64,000 nucleotides of DNA from Streptomyces coffeae (GCF_016741875.1 NZ_JAERRF010000024.1:1-64000); one strand, 5' to 3'. Shown: positions 26,949 through 36,536, counted from the first letter of the stretch. Notes: a model not told the origin generated them from the letters alone. Translations and numbers: made by a program.

Positions 26949-26966
26949 TTATTGGTCAACCAATAA
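26949..26966. promoter_or_regulatory. Perfect palindrome TTATTGGT-CA-ACCAATAA
   Basis: An 8-2-8 inverted repeat with perfect arms that is AT-rich, which stands out in this GC-rich DNA. A near-copy lies at 24380. It fits the size and symmetry of a TetR-family operator, and the fused TetR-type protein at 19033-20805 is the candidate ligand. The first gene downstream on either side is decayed, so this may be an orphaned operator. Confidence 0.5.
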
Positions 26967-27126
26967 CCGAATGTAGCAGTAGCCTTCGATCCCGTAAACC
27001 TTGTGACACGCAGCGCATCGAGAGGAAAGAGTCCGATGAGGAGCGGATGTGCGTCGGCCCGAAGGCCAAGGTGATCCTGGGGAGCGCATGCGGTGTCCGT
27101 GACCAGGTACGGAAGGGGTGAGAGCC

Positions 27127-27330
27127 AGTTCAACTACCGTGTCTACGGTGCCCGGAAGAATCTGGCGCAAGCTGACCGTTCCAGCTGCCGAGCGGGCCCC
27201 GAACCTCCTCGACCGCGACTTCTTCACCAATGCTCTCAGCCGCTGCTGGGTCGTCGGCCTCATACACGTCGCCACCTGGAGCGGGGTCGTCACCGCCGAG
27301 TGGGTCGACTGGTACTGCCACGGTCGGCCC
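27127..27330 (+). mobile_element. IS3-family transposase remnant
   Basis: The plus-strand frame reads PNLLDRDFFTNALSRCWVVG, IHVATWSGVV, then TAEWVDWYCHGR. The first part matches the start of an IS3 OrfB catalytic domain (DRDF...RCWVADLTHVATWSG in intact copies); the last matches a motif about 80 residues further on. An internal deletion has removed the part between, and the ends are missing. Confidence 0.6.
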
Positions 27331-27507
27331 CCGCTCCCGCCACGCCTCGATCCGCTCCATGGAGCGGTACGCCAGCCCCGGCGTCGTCGCGGTCGCCCAG
27401 CGCATCGCCGAACGCGACCAGCCGCACGACGGCAGATGTAACGCCCGTGGTTCGACTACGCGCGTCCCCCAACAGCGCCCCCACCGTCGCTGCCGAGACC
27501 CCGCCTT

Positions 27508-28042
27508 TCAGTCCTTGAACGGGTGCAGATCAGCTACTGCGAGGGTTTGCTCCGCGCCATGCGCCTCGAAGGTGCACATGCGTTGGAAGCCGAGGCGGGT
27601 GGCGAGCTTGAGCGAACGCTCGATGGTCGTCCCGGGGCACCACCAGGACCGGCTGGTCGGGCAGTTCGCCGACGGCGGCGCGCGGTACAACCGCAGCAGC
27701 CTCGAACGCCAGACTCGCACCCCAACAGCCGTGCCGGAGCAGGTAGGTCAGCTCCAGCTCCGCGCCTTTCCTGGTGACGTGTCCGGGAAGGTCGACGGAA
27801 CGTCGGTCGAGCATGGCTGTCCCGATGAACCGGTCGGTTGCCCTGTCGGCGATGACGCTGATGCCGTTCGCGTCGAAGTACTGCTCGACGACGCTACGGG
27901 GTCACGGGCCGCCGAGGTGGGCACGGACCTGTGAATCGGTCTGGAGCTCGATGAGGCCGTCGATGTCGGCGTCGTGCGCCTTTCGCAGCCGGAGACGATC
28001 CGTGGTGAACTCCGAGGCAGACAGTGCGGGCAGCGCGTTCAT
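27508..28042 (-). pseudogene. GNAT N-acetyltransferase, frameshifted
   Basis: The N-terminus from an ATG at 28042 reads ASEFTTDRLRLRKAHDADID, then LIELQTDSQVRAHLGGP and a stop near 27900. The middle continues in another frame (IADRATDRFIGTAMLDRRSV, ELELTYLLRHGCWG), and the C-terminus in a third (IERSLKLATRLGFQRMCTFE, stop at 27508). The order of beta strands matches a RimJ/RimL-type acetyltransferase. At least two frameshifts inactivate it. Confidence 0.65.
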
Positions 28043-28089
28043 GAGATCCATCATGGTCCTGCGAGGTGAAGGCGCTGTCCAGGGTGGGG

Positions 28090-28436
28090 CCCGTGATCAG
28101 TGCTCGTTCACCCCTGCCCCGCGACGACCGCCGCACCGAGTTGCAAGGGTTCTGCGCAGCCACCGAGCCCGGGGGTCGCCGGCCGATGTGGGAATGCCGG
28201 ACGGCGGTCGGCGGCGCACGCCGGGCCTTCGGCGCGAGGAGGCCGCGGTGCTGGCAGGGGTCGGAGTGTCCTGGTACACGTGGCTGGAGCAGGGGGGCGA
28301 CATCAAGGTGTCCGAGCAGGTTCTCGACGCGATCGCCCGGGTGTTGCTGCTGGATGCCTGGTCCCCGCGTCCCGGCTCAATTCGTGACCGCCACTGGAAT
28401 TTCACCGCCGTCAACGACGCGGCGCTGGTGCTTTGA
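28090..28436 (+). pseudogene. XRE/MmyB-type regulator, N-terminal remnant
   Basis: The pieces TELARFLRSHRARGSPADVG-like and GLRREEAAVLAGVGVSWYTW, then LEQGGDIKVSEQVLDAIARV are the HTH of the MmyB-like XRE family. The ligand domain is reduced to a short RDRHWNFTAVNDAALVL tail before a stop at 28434. One frameshift lies near 28145. Another piece to 28572 (LLEHPGHHLVLRNPRPG) is unassigned. Confidence 0.6.
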
Positions 28437-28616
28437 TGCCACGCTGCTTCCCCTGCTCGAGCACCCCGGGCATCACCTGGTCCTGCGCAACCCACGCCCC
28501 GGCCCAGAGACCCAGAAGCGGCTGGAGACCTTGATGCGGCAGCACAGCCTGGTGGTGCCACACCCAGGATAAGCGGGCACTGCCCGGTGCGCTGCGATGG
28601 CCCCAGGATCGATGGC

Positions 28617-29600
28617 ATGAACGGCAACAACACGCAGATGACGGCAGTGACCATCCACGAGTTCGGCGAGGCCGACGTGCTCCACGTCGCCACCATGCCG
28701 ATCCCCGAGCCTGGGCCGGGCCAGGTCGCCATCGACGTGGCGTACGCGGGCGCCAATTTCGCCGAAGTCCTCTACCGGCGCGGCGTGGTCGACGTGCCGC
28801 TCCCCTTCGTGCCCGGCATCGAAGTGGCAGGCCGGATCCGAGCCGTCGGCGAGGGCGTTGAGAGCCTGATCGTCGGCCAGCCGGTGGCCGCGCTCACGAT
28901 CGTGGACAGCGGTGGCTACGCCGAGGTGGCGGTCACCTCCGCGGACCTTGTCACACCGCTGGACGGCCTCGGCATCGGGATGGGTGTCGCCGCGGCGCTG
29001 CCCTCCAACAGCACCACCGCGTTCCTTGTGCTCGACCGAGTGGCCCGGATCGAGCCTGGCGAGAGCGTCCTGGTCCACGCGGCGGCAGGCGGCGTGGGAA
29101 GCCAGCTCGGCCAGGTCGCCCACCTGCTGGGCGCGGGCCGTGTGGTCGGCACCGTGGGCAGCGAGGCCAAGATCGAGGCCGCCAAGCGCTTCGGCTACGA
29201 CGAGGTGATCCTGCGCGAGCAGATCGCCGACGCCGGCGAGTTCGACATCGTGGTCGACATGGTCGGCGGCCCGACCCGCCGCGCCGGCCTGGACCGGCTG
29301 GCCCCCAGGGGACGCCTGGTGGTGATGGGCAACGCCTCAGGCGCCGACGACATCGGTATTCCGGCCAACGAACTGTGGTTCACCAACAAAACCGTCTCCG
29401 GCTTCAACCTGGCCGCCTACTCCGCCGCCTTCCCCCAGGAGACAGGCCAGGCGCTGCGCCGCGCGGTGGCGGCCGCGGCCACGGAGGATCTGCGGGTGCA
29501 GGTCGACACCCTGCCGCTGGAGCAGGCCGCCGATGCCCACCGGCGCATCGAGTCGGGCAGGTCCACGGGCAAGCTCGTACTCGAGGTCGCGGTGTTGTGA
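28617..29600 (+). CDS. Quinone oxidoreductase-type MDR protein
   Basis: A 327-residue zinc-independent medium-chain reductase: N-terminal GroES-like part (VTIHEFGEADVLHV, PFVPGIEVAGRIRAVGEGVE) and Rossmann motif VLVHAAAGGVGSQLGQVAHL. Zinc-ligand cysteines are absent. Family members reduce quinones or enones with NADPH. The ATG at 28617 follows a GGATCGATGG context; an ATG at 28638 is an alternative. It is a single gene between the XRE remnant and a GYD-domain gene. Confidence 0.88.
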   Translation: MNGNNTQMTAVTIHEFGEADVLHVATMPIPEPGPGQVAIDVAYAGANFAEVLYRRGVVDVPLPFVPGIEVAGRIRAVGEGVESLIVGQPVAALTIVDSGGYAEVAVTSADLVTPLDGLGIGMGVAAALPSNSTTAFLVLDRVARIEPGESVLVHAAAGGVGSQLGQVAHLLGAGRVVGTVGSEAKIEAAKRFGYDEVILREQIADAGEFDIVVDMVGGPTRRAGLDRLAPRGRLVVMGNASGADDIGIPANELWFTNKTVSGFNLAAYSAAFPQETGQALRRAVAAAATEDLRVQVDTLPLEQAADAHRRIESGRSTGKLVLEVAVL

Positions 29601-29756
29601 CGTGGGGTCACACCAGCTGCCGCGTTGGGCGGTCTGGTTCTGGGGATACAGAGCCAGCTACGCCACCCGGGGCATTGATTCACAGTGCCCGCGACAAGTG
29701 CATCTCGTGCGGTAAGGAACACGTGCACGGCTGCGACGAGTGAGTGGGAGATGTAC

Positions 29757-30083
29757 ATGCCGAAGTACCTGGTGACGGCCAGTTACAGCATCGATGGCAC
29801 CAAGGGGCTGCTCGCCGATGGAGGTACGGAACGCAGGGAGGCTATTAAGCGGGAGCTCCAGTCGTGTGGGGGGACGCTGGAATGGATGTACTTCGCCTTC
29901 GGAGAACACGATCTATACGTCGTCGTCGACATGCCCGATAACGTGTCGATGGCCGCTACCTCCATCGCGGCACGGGCAAGCGGCGCTGTGCACTCCAAGG
30001 CTGTACCGTTGCTCAGCCCCGAAGATCTCGATGCCGCGACGAAAATGCAGGTCGACTACAGGCCCCCCGGCGCCTCAACCTAA
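29757..30083 (+). CDS. GYD-domain protein
   Basis: A 108-residue protein: MPKYLVTASYSIDGTKGLLA, RREAIKRELQSCGGTLEWMY, FGEHDLYVVVDMPD and a C-terminal AVPLLSPEDLDAATKM. This is the GYD family (ferredoxin-like, YCII-related fold), commonly annotated as hypothetical. The ATG at 29757 has GGGAG six bases upstream; an ATG two codons earlier is too close. The role is unknown, though the family is often near redox enzymes, as here. Confidence 0.8.
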   Translation: MPKYLVTASYSIDGTKGLLADGGTERREAIKRELQSCGGTLEWMYFAFGEHDLYVVVDMPDNVSMAATSIAARASGAVHSKAVPLLSPEDLDAATKMQVDYRPPGAST

Positions 30084-30117
30084 GGCGACGCAACTAGCCA
30101 CTGAGGTTCTCGACCCA

Positions 30118-31233
30118 GGGTGACGGGGATCATCTCGCTGGTGGGTGAATCCCGGTGTCATGCGGTATCCCGATGTGGGCGGTCTGACCGCGAAGCAGCG
30201 GGCTCAGCGGGAGTGCGCTTCGAGGCTGCCGAGCTATTCGCGCAACGGGTGACGCCAGCTCAGGTCGCACGGCGACTACGGGCCTCCCGCATGTCCGCCT
30301 CTGCCTGGCGCGCCTGCTGGCGGGAGGCCGGCATGAAGGCGCTGCGGTCCAAGGGGCCGTCCGGGCGGCCATCCTGGATGAAGCCTGGATGGCGGGAGTG
30401 GCTGGCCGCCGAGCTGGAGAAGGGGCCAGCCTCGCATGGCTGGGTGGAGGATCAACGGTGGACGCTCGCCCGCATCGCCGCGGTGATCGCGCGGCGTTTC
30501 CACGTGCGGTTCAGCCCGGCGCAGGCATGGCACATCCTGCCCCAGATGGGCTGGAGCGTGCAGGCCCCGCAGCGCCGGGCGGCCGGACGCGATGAGGACG
30601 CGGTGGCCACGTGGATCAAAGAGACGTGGCCGCAGGTGGAAAGAGGGTGAGGGGCCAGGACGCATGGCTGTGCTTCGCGGACGAGTCGGGGCAAGTGCTG
30701 CGACCCCCGAAGGCACGGACCTGGTCCCTGCGCGGTCACACACCTGTGGTCACGGTCCGCGCCGCCGGCTCGGGACGTATCTCCCCGGCCGGTCTGGTCT
30801 GTCGCAAGGCCGGTCAGCGGACCCGGCTGATCTTTCGCATACTGGTGCACCACAGCCGCAAGGGCGATAGGAGGGCTTTCGGGAGAAGGACTTCGCTGCC
30901 TTGCTGGACGGGGCCCACCGGCAGCTCGGCGGCTCCGTCGTGCTGGTGTGCGACAACTACACCCATCACGTCGACGCTGTGATGCGTGAGCTGATCGCGG
31001 CGCGCAGCTGGCTGACGGTGTTCCACTTCCCCTCCTGCACACCGGACCTCAACCCGGCCGAGGGCGCGTGGGCGCACCTGAAGAACAGCCTGGGCAACCT
31101 GGCCCCGTGCAGCATCGATGAGCTCGCCGCACTGTCCCGCACTCGCCTGAAACGGATGCCGTACCCGCCAGGCCTGCTGATTCGGGCTCATCGCGGAGAC
31201 CGAACTGGTGTCGGCCCCACCATGACGTCACCC
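30118..31233 (+). mobile_element. IS630-like element, inactive
   Basis: A complete-length but frameshifted IS630-type transposase is bounded by GGGTGACG (30118-30125) and its reverse complement CGTCACCC (31226-31233), likely the tips of the terminal inverted repeats. A flanking TA duplication, expected for IS630, was not clear. The right end overlaps the 3' end of a minus-strand membrane protein gene. Confidence 0.55.
30160..31225 (+). pseudogene. IS630-family transposase with several frameshifts
   Basis: It starts MRYPDVGGLTAKQRAQRE, then shifts to VRFEAAELFAQRVTPAQVAR with two HTH-like regions to about 30645. It shifts again into WLCFADESGQVLRPPKARTW (first catalytic Asp), and again into VVLVCDNYTHHVDAVMRELI (second Asp) and PDLNPAEGAWAHLKNSLGNL (Glu). 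The DDE triad is present but spread over at least three frames. Confidence 0.8.
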
Positions 31234-31680
31234 CGAACCGAAAGCCTCCGTAGCTGGTGCAGTCACCCCGGCGGCCTCCCGCACACCGCCAGCGAGCACC
31301 GCGCACGTGAACGCGATCACAGGGGCCTTCCAGCCCCAGGAGGCGAACACAATCACTGGTACGACGAACATCGAATGGACGGCGGAGACAGCAAACGCCC
31401 CCCGCGCCCAACCTCCGCCGATCACCGGCCGACGTACGGTCGCCCAATGGCACCACCACAGTCCGGCAGCCACCGCCGCGATGCCGGCCATCACAACAGC
31501 GCCCAGCCGGGCCAGATCAGCATCGGTCACACTGTCAGGGTCCAGTGCAGTCGAGCCGGTCGTGTGCACGCTCAGTGCAACCGCAGTCCATCCGAGGGCC
31601 GCCGCACTCAGCAAGGAAGCCAGAACTGCTGCGCGCCGCCGGTCCCAACTCGTTCCAGAATGCATAGAGTTCGATTTCAT
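31228..31680 (-). CDS. Membrane protein, probably truncated by the IS
   Basis: A 150-residue protein with four hydrophobic segments (AAVLASLLSAAALGWTAVAL, LGAVVMAGIAAVAAGLWW, AVHSMFVVPVIVFASWGW, APVIAFTCAVLAGGV). The last few codons and stop lie in the right end of the IS630-like element, so the native C-terminus may be lost. The ATG at 31680 begins MKSNSMHSGTSWDRRRA. I do not recognise the family. Confidence 0.55.
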   Translation of the reverse strand: MKSNSMHSGTSWDRRRAAVLASLLSAAALGWTAVALSVHTTGSTALDPDSVTDADLARLGAVVMAGIAAVAAGLWWCHWATVRRPVIGGGWARGAFAVSAVHSMFVVPVIVFASWGWKAPVIAFTCAVLAGGVREAAGVTAPATEAFGSG

Positions 31681-31875
31681 GACTCATTCTAGCCACCGCT
31701 CGGAACAGGGACGCGATGGCGGTAGTCCTGACCCAACCCTGGATGGTTGCGGCGCTGCCAGGGCGCGACCCGGCCGCGTGAAGTCCTGTACACACGGTGG
31801 ATGACCTGCTTGGACAGGTCCCCGACCTTCGGATAGGGCAGCACCTGCTCGTGGGCGCGACACCTTCCGAGCCTC

Positions 31876-31908
31876 TCAGGGGACACCGTCCCGGACAGTG
31901 TCCCCTGA
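31876..31908. repeat. Perfect 11-bp inverted repeat
   Basis: TCAGGGGACAC and GTGTCCCCTGA flank an 11-nt loop that itself contains GTCC-C-GGAC. The hairpin would be very stable. It sits in an intergenic stretch without neighbours that would need a terminator, so it could be an operator, a terminator of a lost gene or a structured RNA. The rest of 31681-32049 shows a coding-like but unassigned minus-strand stretch (VLPYPKVGDLSKQVIHRVY). Confidence 0.5.
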
Positions 31909-32049
31909 CAGTGGTGCCGACCACGGTCGAAGGACAAGGCTCCGCGCCTTGAAGTGTGACGAGGCCTGCGGTCAGCCTTGGCGTCGGCCGCACCGACCAC
32001 ACGTCAGTGACGGTGGTAAAGGGTCAGCACTTGACTTCGCCGTAACCGC

Positions 32050-32244
32050 TCAGCTGCCTGGGCCCACTGCCCCGCCGTCTACTTGCTGCGACTCCATCGC
32101 TCTTCCCGGTACCAGAACGGCAAGGGTGCTGCGCGCTTCACGCCGCAGCGTGCGGCGACGAGCAAAGGTCGCAGTAAGGGCGAGGATGGAGATCGTGCCC
32201 CCGTAGAACACAGCAACAATCGTGGAGAGGAGCCCGATCGTCAT
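32050..32244 (-). CDS. Small membrane protein
   Basis: A 64-residue product: one transmembrane helix at the N-terminus (LLSTIVAVFYGGTISILALT), then a basic cytosolic segment (FARRRTLRREARSTLAVLV). The ATG at 32244 follows GAAGAAAGG with acceptable spacing. Codon bias supports coding. The function is unknown. Confidence 0.5.
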   Translation of the reverse strand: MTIGLLSTIVAVFYGGTISILALTATFARRRTLRREARSTLAVLVPGRAMESQQVDGGAVGPGS

Positions 32245-32529
32245 CGGGCACGCACCTTTCTTCCCCCGTTCGGCCCACCCAACTCACGATCCGGGGGCGG
32301 GCGTTGATGCGTTACCTCTCCACCATACGGGTGCTGTCAACTCTCCGTCCCGCTGGGCGGCGAACTGGACGGGCAGTGCGGTCGAGGTGCGGATGAACGG
32401 GTTCTTGCTGTGGCTGATCTCGGCGGCGGGGACGGCCAGCCAGCTCGTATGAGTGGCCGGGCCGGAGGACCCCTATGAAGGGCCGGGTGGCTCACAGGGT
32501 CTGTCCTGTGGATCTTGACCACATAGCGG
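32245..32529. other. Spacer with possible gene tail
   Basis: The minus strand has a coding-like stretch (WLAVPAAEISHSKNPFIRTS, ALPVQFAAQRDGELTAPVWW) without a clear start or stop, probably an eroded gene. No promoter elements stand out. Confidence 0.3.
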
Positions 32530-33195
32530 TCACACTCCGATGAAGCTCACTGTTTCTGTCACGTCCGCCCGCCCGGTACGCAGCCGTGGCACGCCTTCCT
32601 TCTCGAATCCCACCGCGACGCCGCAGAACAGTACGAGCCCGTCATCGGCTCCGACTATCTGGCTGACAGTCTTGCGATACATCGTCCACATCACCTGCGG
32701 ACAGCTGTGCAACCCTTCCGCCCTTAGCAACAGCATGACGGTCTGCAAGTACATCCCCGCGTCCCCCCACTGGCCGGGCCCCATCGTCCGGTCGAGGTAG
32801 CAGAACAGGACGACCGGCGCCCCGAACGCCTCCGAGTTCAAGGCGGCGATCTTTTTGGGCCTGCCGAGGTCATCGCGCTCGATTCCCAGCGCTTTGTACC
32901 GCTGGTCGGCCGCGGCGGAAAAGCGGTCCAGATACGGCGAGGTCAGTTCGGGCGGGTACATCGGGTACTCCCGCTCATCACCCGTGTCGCCCGCCAGCGC
33001 CCTGGCTGTCGCGCGCCGCTTCAGTTCGGCCAAAGGCTCGCCGGTCACGACATACACATGCCATGGCTGGAGGTTCCCACTCGACGGAGCCCGTGTCGCT
33101 GCAGCCAGCACTCGTTCGAGTATCTCTTTGGGTACGGGCTCATCGCTGAACGCCCGCACGGCCCGGCGACTGTCCACGGCCTCATATACATCCAC
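32530..33195 (-). CDS. Nitroreductase-family FMN oxidoreductase
   Basis: A 221-residue NfsB-like protein: MDVYEAVDSRRAVRAFSDEP with the SRRxxR phosphate-binding motif, LAAATRAPSSGNLQPWHVYV, and GDAGMYLQTVMLLLRAEGLH. It works as an FMN homodimer reducing nitro compounds, quinones or related electrophiles with NAD(P)H. A single gene with no clear operon partner; the ATG at 33195 is the conserved start. Confidence 0.92.
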   Translation of the reverse strand: MDVYEAVDSRRAVRAFSDEPVPKEILERVLAAATRAPSSGNLQPWHVYVVTGEPLAELKRRATARALAGDTGDEREYPMYPPELTSPYLDRFSAAADQRYKALGIERDDLGRPKKIAALNSEAFGAPVVLFCYLDRTMGPGQWGDAGMYLQTVMLLLRAEGLHSCPQVMWTMYRKTVSQIVGADDGLVLFCGVAVGFEKEGVPRLRTGRADVTETVSFIGV

Positions 33196-33357
33196 GTCTT
33201 CTCGTCCTCTCGCTCAACGACGAACACCTCTCCACCGTCTTCAAGCGGTCCGTATGGGGGCGTGCACTCCGGGCCTCCGGGCCTCCGGGCCCATCTGACG
33301 CGCGTTTGGGCCCGGTGTCCGGCCGAAGCCACTCACATTCGGTGAGAAGACCTAGCT

Positions 33358-33560
33358 GTTGCGGGACATCACGTTGGTGACACAGGGCAATGGAGGCGAA
33401 ACCGAGGTGCCAGCCGGCGTGCTCACCTCAGCCTTCGCGATCAGCATGATCGTCGGCGCCCCCCTTGTGGCCGCGCTGGCCCGCAAGTGGCCCAGGCGCT
33501 CCAGCCTTCTCGGGTTCATCCTCGCTTCTTCGGCACCGTCACCGCTGCCGCACTCCTCAT
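33358..33560 (+). pseudogene. MFS transporter, N-terminal scrap
   Basis: The frame reads PAGVLTSAFAISMIVGAPLV, then AALARKWPRRSSLLGFILAS. This is transmembrane helix 2 and the following loop of a DHA1-type MFS exporter (A-G-L-L-T-S-A-F-A-x-G-M-x-x-G-A-P in intact members). The rest of the gene is absent and the frame becomes serine-rich noise. Confidence 0.55.
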
Positions 33561-34459
33561 CTGGCTCCGCTCGTGATCGAGGAGACAAGGCATTGAGCGT
33601 CGCGGTATTGATCCCGGACCTCGGGGCGTTGCTGGAAGCCGGCTGACGTGTAGGTGGCGACGGCGCCGACATTGGAACTCGGGGTACAGACGATCGCGCT
33701 CGACGAGCCCAGCTCCTGGAGTGCGGCCGCCGCGGCGACGGTGATCGCCCCGCCATAGCCGTGACGTCGATGTTCCCGGTGCACGCCCATCGGTTCGAGC
33801 AACCCGGGCCTACCCGGACCTGCCGACCACACCGTCACCGCCGCCACCGCGTTGCCCTGGTCGTCGAACGCGACCAGACCCCGGGCGTCGGCGTACGGCA
33901 AACCGGCCGCCATCGCGTGCCAGCGCTCGTCCGTGAACCTCGACCCGTCGAACGCTGCCCGATGTACGGCGGCATACACGTGCGCCTGCTCCGGCCCGAC
34001 CACCTCGATCCGCACGCCTGGATCCTTCACCGGCTCCGCGAGGTCGCGGCGCAGCGGCGTCCACGGCTCATCAGCATTCCAGCCATCCTCGAACAGCAGA
34101 TCGTGGACCAGTGCACCCCTCGGCGCCTCGACGTTCACCTTCCCCTCGGGCAGTACGCCGCGCTCCGGCTCGGTCACATCGTCAACCAACTGCTGCGCCA
34201 GCTCCTCGTCCCGCTGAGCGTCCGGTGCGATCGTCAGCCGCAACAGCCCGGGACCGTCCAGCAGCCCAACGGCGAGAATCTGTCCGTCCCGGCTCCACGT
34301 CCTGACCGCCGCGGCGGTCGCTTCCGCACCTGACCGCCAGAACCAGCCCAGGTCCCCCGGATGCAGTTGCATCGGCGCCCCCTCGTACTGCCACTCCCGC
34401 AGCACGCCCACAGCCTCGCTCAGCCCGTCGACTCCCGGCTTGCCCAACACAATCGCCAT
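33557..34459 (-). CDS. GNAT-family N-acetyltransferase (double domain)
   Basis: A protein of about 300 residues. The C-terminal half is a GNAT domain: AVHRAAFDGSRFTDERWHAM, VAAVTVWSAGPGRPGLLEPM, then GVHREHRRHGYGGAITVAAA with the acetyl-CoA R/Q-x-x-G-x-G/A motif. The N-terminal half looks like a degenerate GNAT repeat (WSRDGQILAVGLLDGPGLLR). The ATG at 34459 (MAIVLGKPGVDGL) is taken, although an in-frame GTG at 34483 has more room for its ribosome-binding site. The acceptor is unknown. Confidence 0.8.
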   Translation of the reverse strand: MAIVLGKPGVDGLSEAVGVLREWQYEGAPMQLHPGDLGWFWRSGAEATAAAVRTWSRDGQILAVGLLDGPGLLRLTIAPDAQRDEELAQQLVDDVTEPERGVLPEGKVNVEAPRGALVHDLLFEDGWNADEPWTPLRRDLAEPVKDPGVRIEVVGPEQAHVYAAVHRAAFDGSRFTDERWHAMAAGLPYADARGLVAFDDQGNAVAAVTVWSAGPGRPGLLEPMGVHREHRRHGYGGAITVAAAAALQELGSSSAIVCTPSSNVGAVATYTSAGFQQRPEVRDQYRDAQCLVSSITSGAR

Positions 34460-34687
34460 ACCTCCGATCACACACCACCGCACCGACAGTCCGCACCCGG
34501 TTTTCGACGGGTCGGCGTGGTGCGGGTTCGAGGACTCGGGAAGGCAGCCGACGATCGAAGAGACACGGCCCAGTCATAGTGCCCACCTGGTATCGCAGGC
34601 ATTCCCTGTGCTCAGGCTGGGCGGGACGAGTTGTCAACCGTTTTGGTGCGCCCGCCGCCCCGGGTATGGGGCGGCGTGCGCGGGTGA

Positions 34688-35611
34688 AGCTCGCTTCAGT
34701 TCCTCAGCCAGGACCTCGGGACCGGCCTTGCTCCCGGCGTTCTCGCCGCTGATACGGCCGCCGGATTCCTCGTCCTGGAAGACCTGGCGCCCCGCGTGAG
34801 CCTCGACCAACTGCTTCGACGGGACGGCGCGCCAGCGCACGGCGACCGACTGGCCGCGTTCGCCCGCGCCCGCGGTGCGCTCAGCGCGGCCACCGCGGGG
34901 CGAGCTGCGGCCTACTACGTCCGCCGGGCTGAGCTGGGACCGGTCGACCCTGCGGCAGACCAGGCAGGACGGCTCGCCCCGTTCCGGGAGGCCGGAGTCA
35001 AGCACGCCTCGGCCCTCGGGGTGCACCTCGAAGGCCGGGCCGCATATGAACTTGCTGCAGTCACCGATGAGTTGGCTGTGCCCGGCCCCTTTCTCGCCCT
35101 GAGTAACCAGGATGCGGAAGCCAACAACATCCTGCTCCACGCCTCCGGACCGGTCGACGCCCGCCTCATCGATTTCGAATTCGCCGGCTTCACACACGCA
35201 TTGACGGACGCCGTGTGCCTGTATGTACCGGGCCCAGCCTGGCTGACGGTGGGCGATCCCACGACTACGGGGCTTGCCGACCAGTACCGTCACGCCCTGG
35301 CCCTCGGCATCCCGGAGGCCGAGGATGACCAGCGGTACGGAGACAGCCTCGCCGCTGCCTGCGTCTCCTGGGCGCTGGTTCGTCTGCAACGGTTCCCTCT
35401 GCTCGACACCCGCTCACCAGGTGACCACAGCCGACTCCAGCTCATCGCAACACTCGAAGCCGCTGCTCACACCTCCGAAACCCATCAGGCCCTGCCCCGC
35501 CTCACTGCCTGGATCCGCCGCATCGCCGCCGTACTACGCCGCCGCTGGCCCGACGCGGACCAGGACTTCACCGACCCGGTAGGGTTCCCGCCCTACCGGG
35601 CCCGGCTCTGA
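34688..35611 (+). pseudogene. Aminoglycoside phosphotransferase-like gene, 5' truncated
   Basis: An open frame after a stop at 34685 encodes FLSQDLGTGLAPGVLAADTA, AGFLVLEDLAPRVSLDQLL, then SNQDAEANNILLHASG (Brenner-like loop, with the usual HGD changed to NQD) and ARLIDFEFAGFTHALTDAV (metal-binding DFE). The N-lobe with the P-loop is missing and no good start precedes the conserved region; a GTG at 34796 would give an even shorter 271-residue product. It is probably a relic, although the C-terminal lobe is intact. Confidence 0.55.
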
Positions 35612-35689
35612 CTCCGAGCGCTCTCGCACGCTTCGACCGCGGCTGGACGACCGGAATCGAGCAAGCAAGGAGCCGATGCTGGGCGGGAG

Positions 35690-36075
35690 GCGATGAAGAC
35701 AAATTCCCTGCCCGGCCGACCGGGGGCGTCGCGCACGTCATCCACCACAAACCCGTGGCGACCAGATCTTGCTCGACTTCCTGACGGTCACGGAACCTCA
35801 GCGTCGACTCCGACGTCAGCACCTGCCCGTCCGCGGCGCATACGTAGTTCCAACGGAAGCTCACGAGCGGCCCGGCCACCTCCAACAGCTCCACCCAACT
35901 CTTCACGGCACCAACGCCAGGCACATCTGTGACCTTGTGGCAAGCCTCGCGGTTCCATGCCTCCCAGGCACGCCGCGCCCGGTCTCGCGTCTCGAACACC
36001 AGATGCCCGCCCGGCCGCAAGGCTTCGTAAGGACCGTGCAAGGTCGCCTGCCATGCCTCGGGCTCAGCGATCTCT
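35690..36075 (-). pseudogene. SAM-dependent methyltransferase, C-terminal remnant
   Basis: The frame reads YEALRPGGHLVFETRDRARR (motif after the SAM-binding Asp), then PLVSFRWNYVCAADGQVLTS, ESTLRFRDRQEVEQDLVATG. A frameshift near 35760 interrupts the last strand, whose expected continuation (FVVDDVRDAP-like) appears in another frame. The N-terminal glycine-rich SAM motif is absent. Confidence 0.6.
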
Positions 36076-36152
36076 TGTGTAGTGCGGCGATTGCCTAGTT
36101 GCTCCTCGCGCCACTGCCGCCTGGGCGGCGCTGGCAGCGACGGTCAAGGAGG

Positions 36153-36536
36153 TCAGTCCGCGATTGTCCCAGTAACCACCCAGGCCACGATGACGAGGAC
36201 GACCGCGGAGGTCCAGGCGACCGGCGCCACTCCGGGCCGCCGGGAGAGGCAACCCCAGGTTCCCACGAGTGCGGCCAGCGGGGCATTGATGGCCGGGATG
36301 GCCATGACGAGGTTGAGAGTGGACTCGTCGCAGAGCGCGTGCTGCTCGTAGTCGCAGTTGGCCGTGCCCATCGGGGACAGCATGCCCATCATCAACAGCG
36401 CCCCTGACAGCAGCCACAGCACGAGGACACCGAGGACCCGCAGCACGATGTCAGCCGCGCCGGGCCGACCCTCGCGTGCCACGTACGCCGCGGCGTCCCG
36501 CTCCGCCTCGACCTGCCATCCCCTTCGATCGTTCAT
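36153..36536 (-). CDS. Small membrane protein of unknown function
   Basis: A 127-residue product with three hydrophobic spans (VLRVLGVLVLWLLSGALLMM, NLVMAIPAINAPLAALVG, WTSAVVLVIVAWVVTG) and two cysteines in the first external loop (NCDYEQHALCDES). An ATG at 36536 or 36545 could start it. No recognised family. Confidence 0.6.
   Translation of the reverse strand: MNDRRGWQVEAERDAAAYVAREGRPGAADIVLRVLGVLVLWLLSGALLMMGMLSPMGTANCDYEQHALCDESTLNLVMAIPAINAPLAALVGTWGCLSRRPGVAPVAWTSAVVLVIVAWVVTGTIAD

Noticed and set aside
26111..27100. Possible gene in the kilobase after the ligase
   Set aside because: Several 60-180 codon frames exist on both strands but none has recognisable motifs, a consistent start or normal codon bias.
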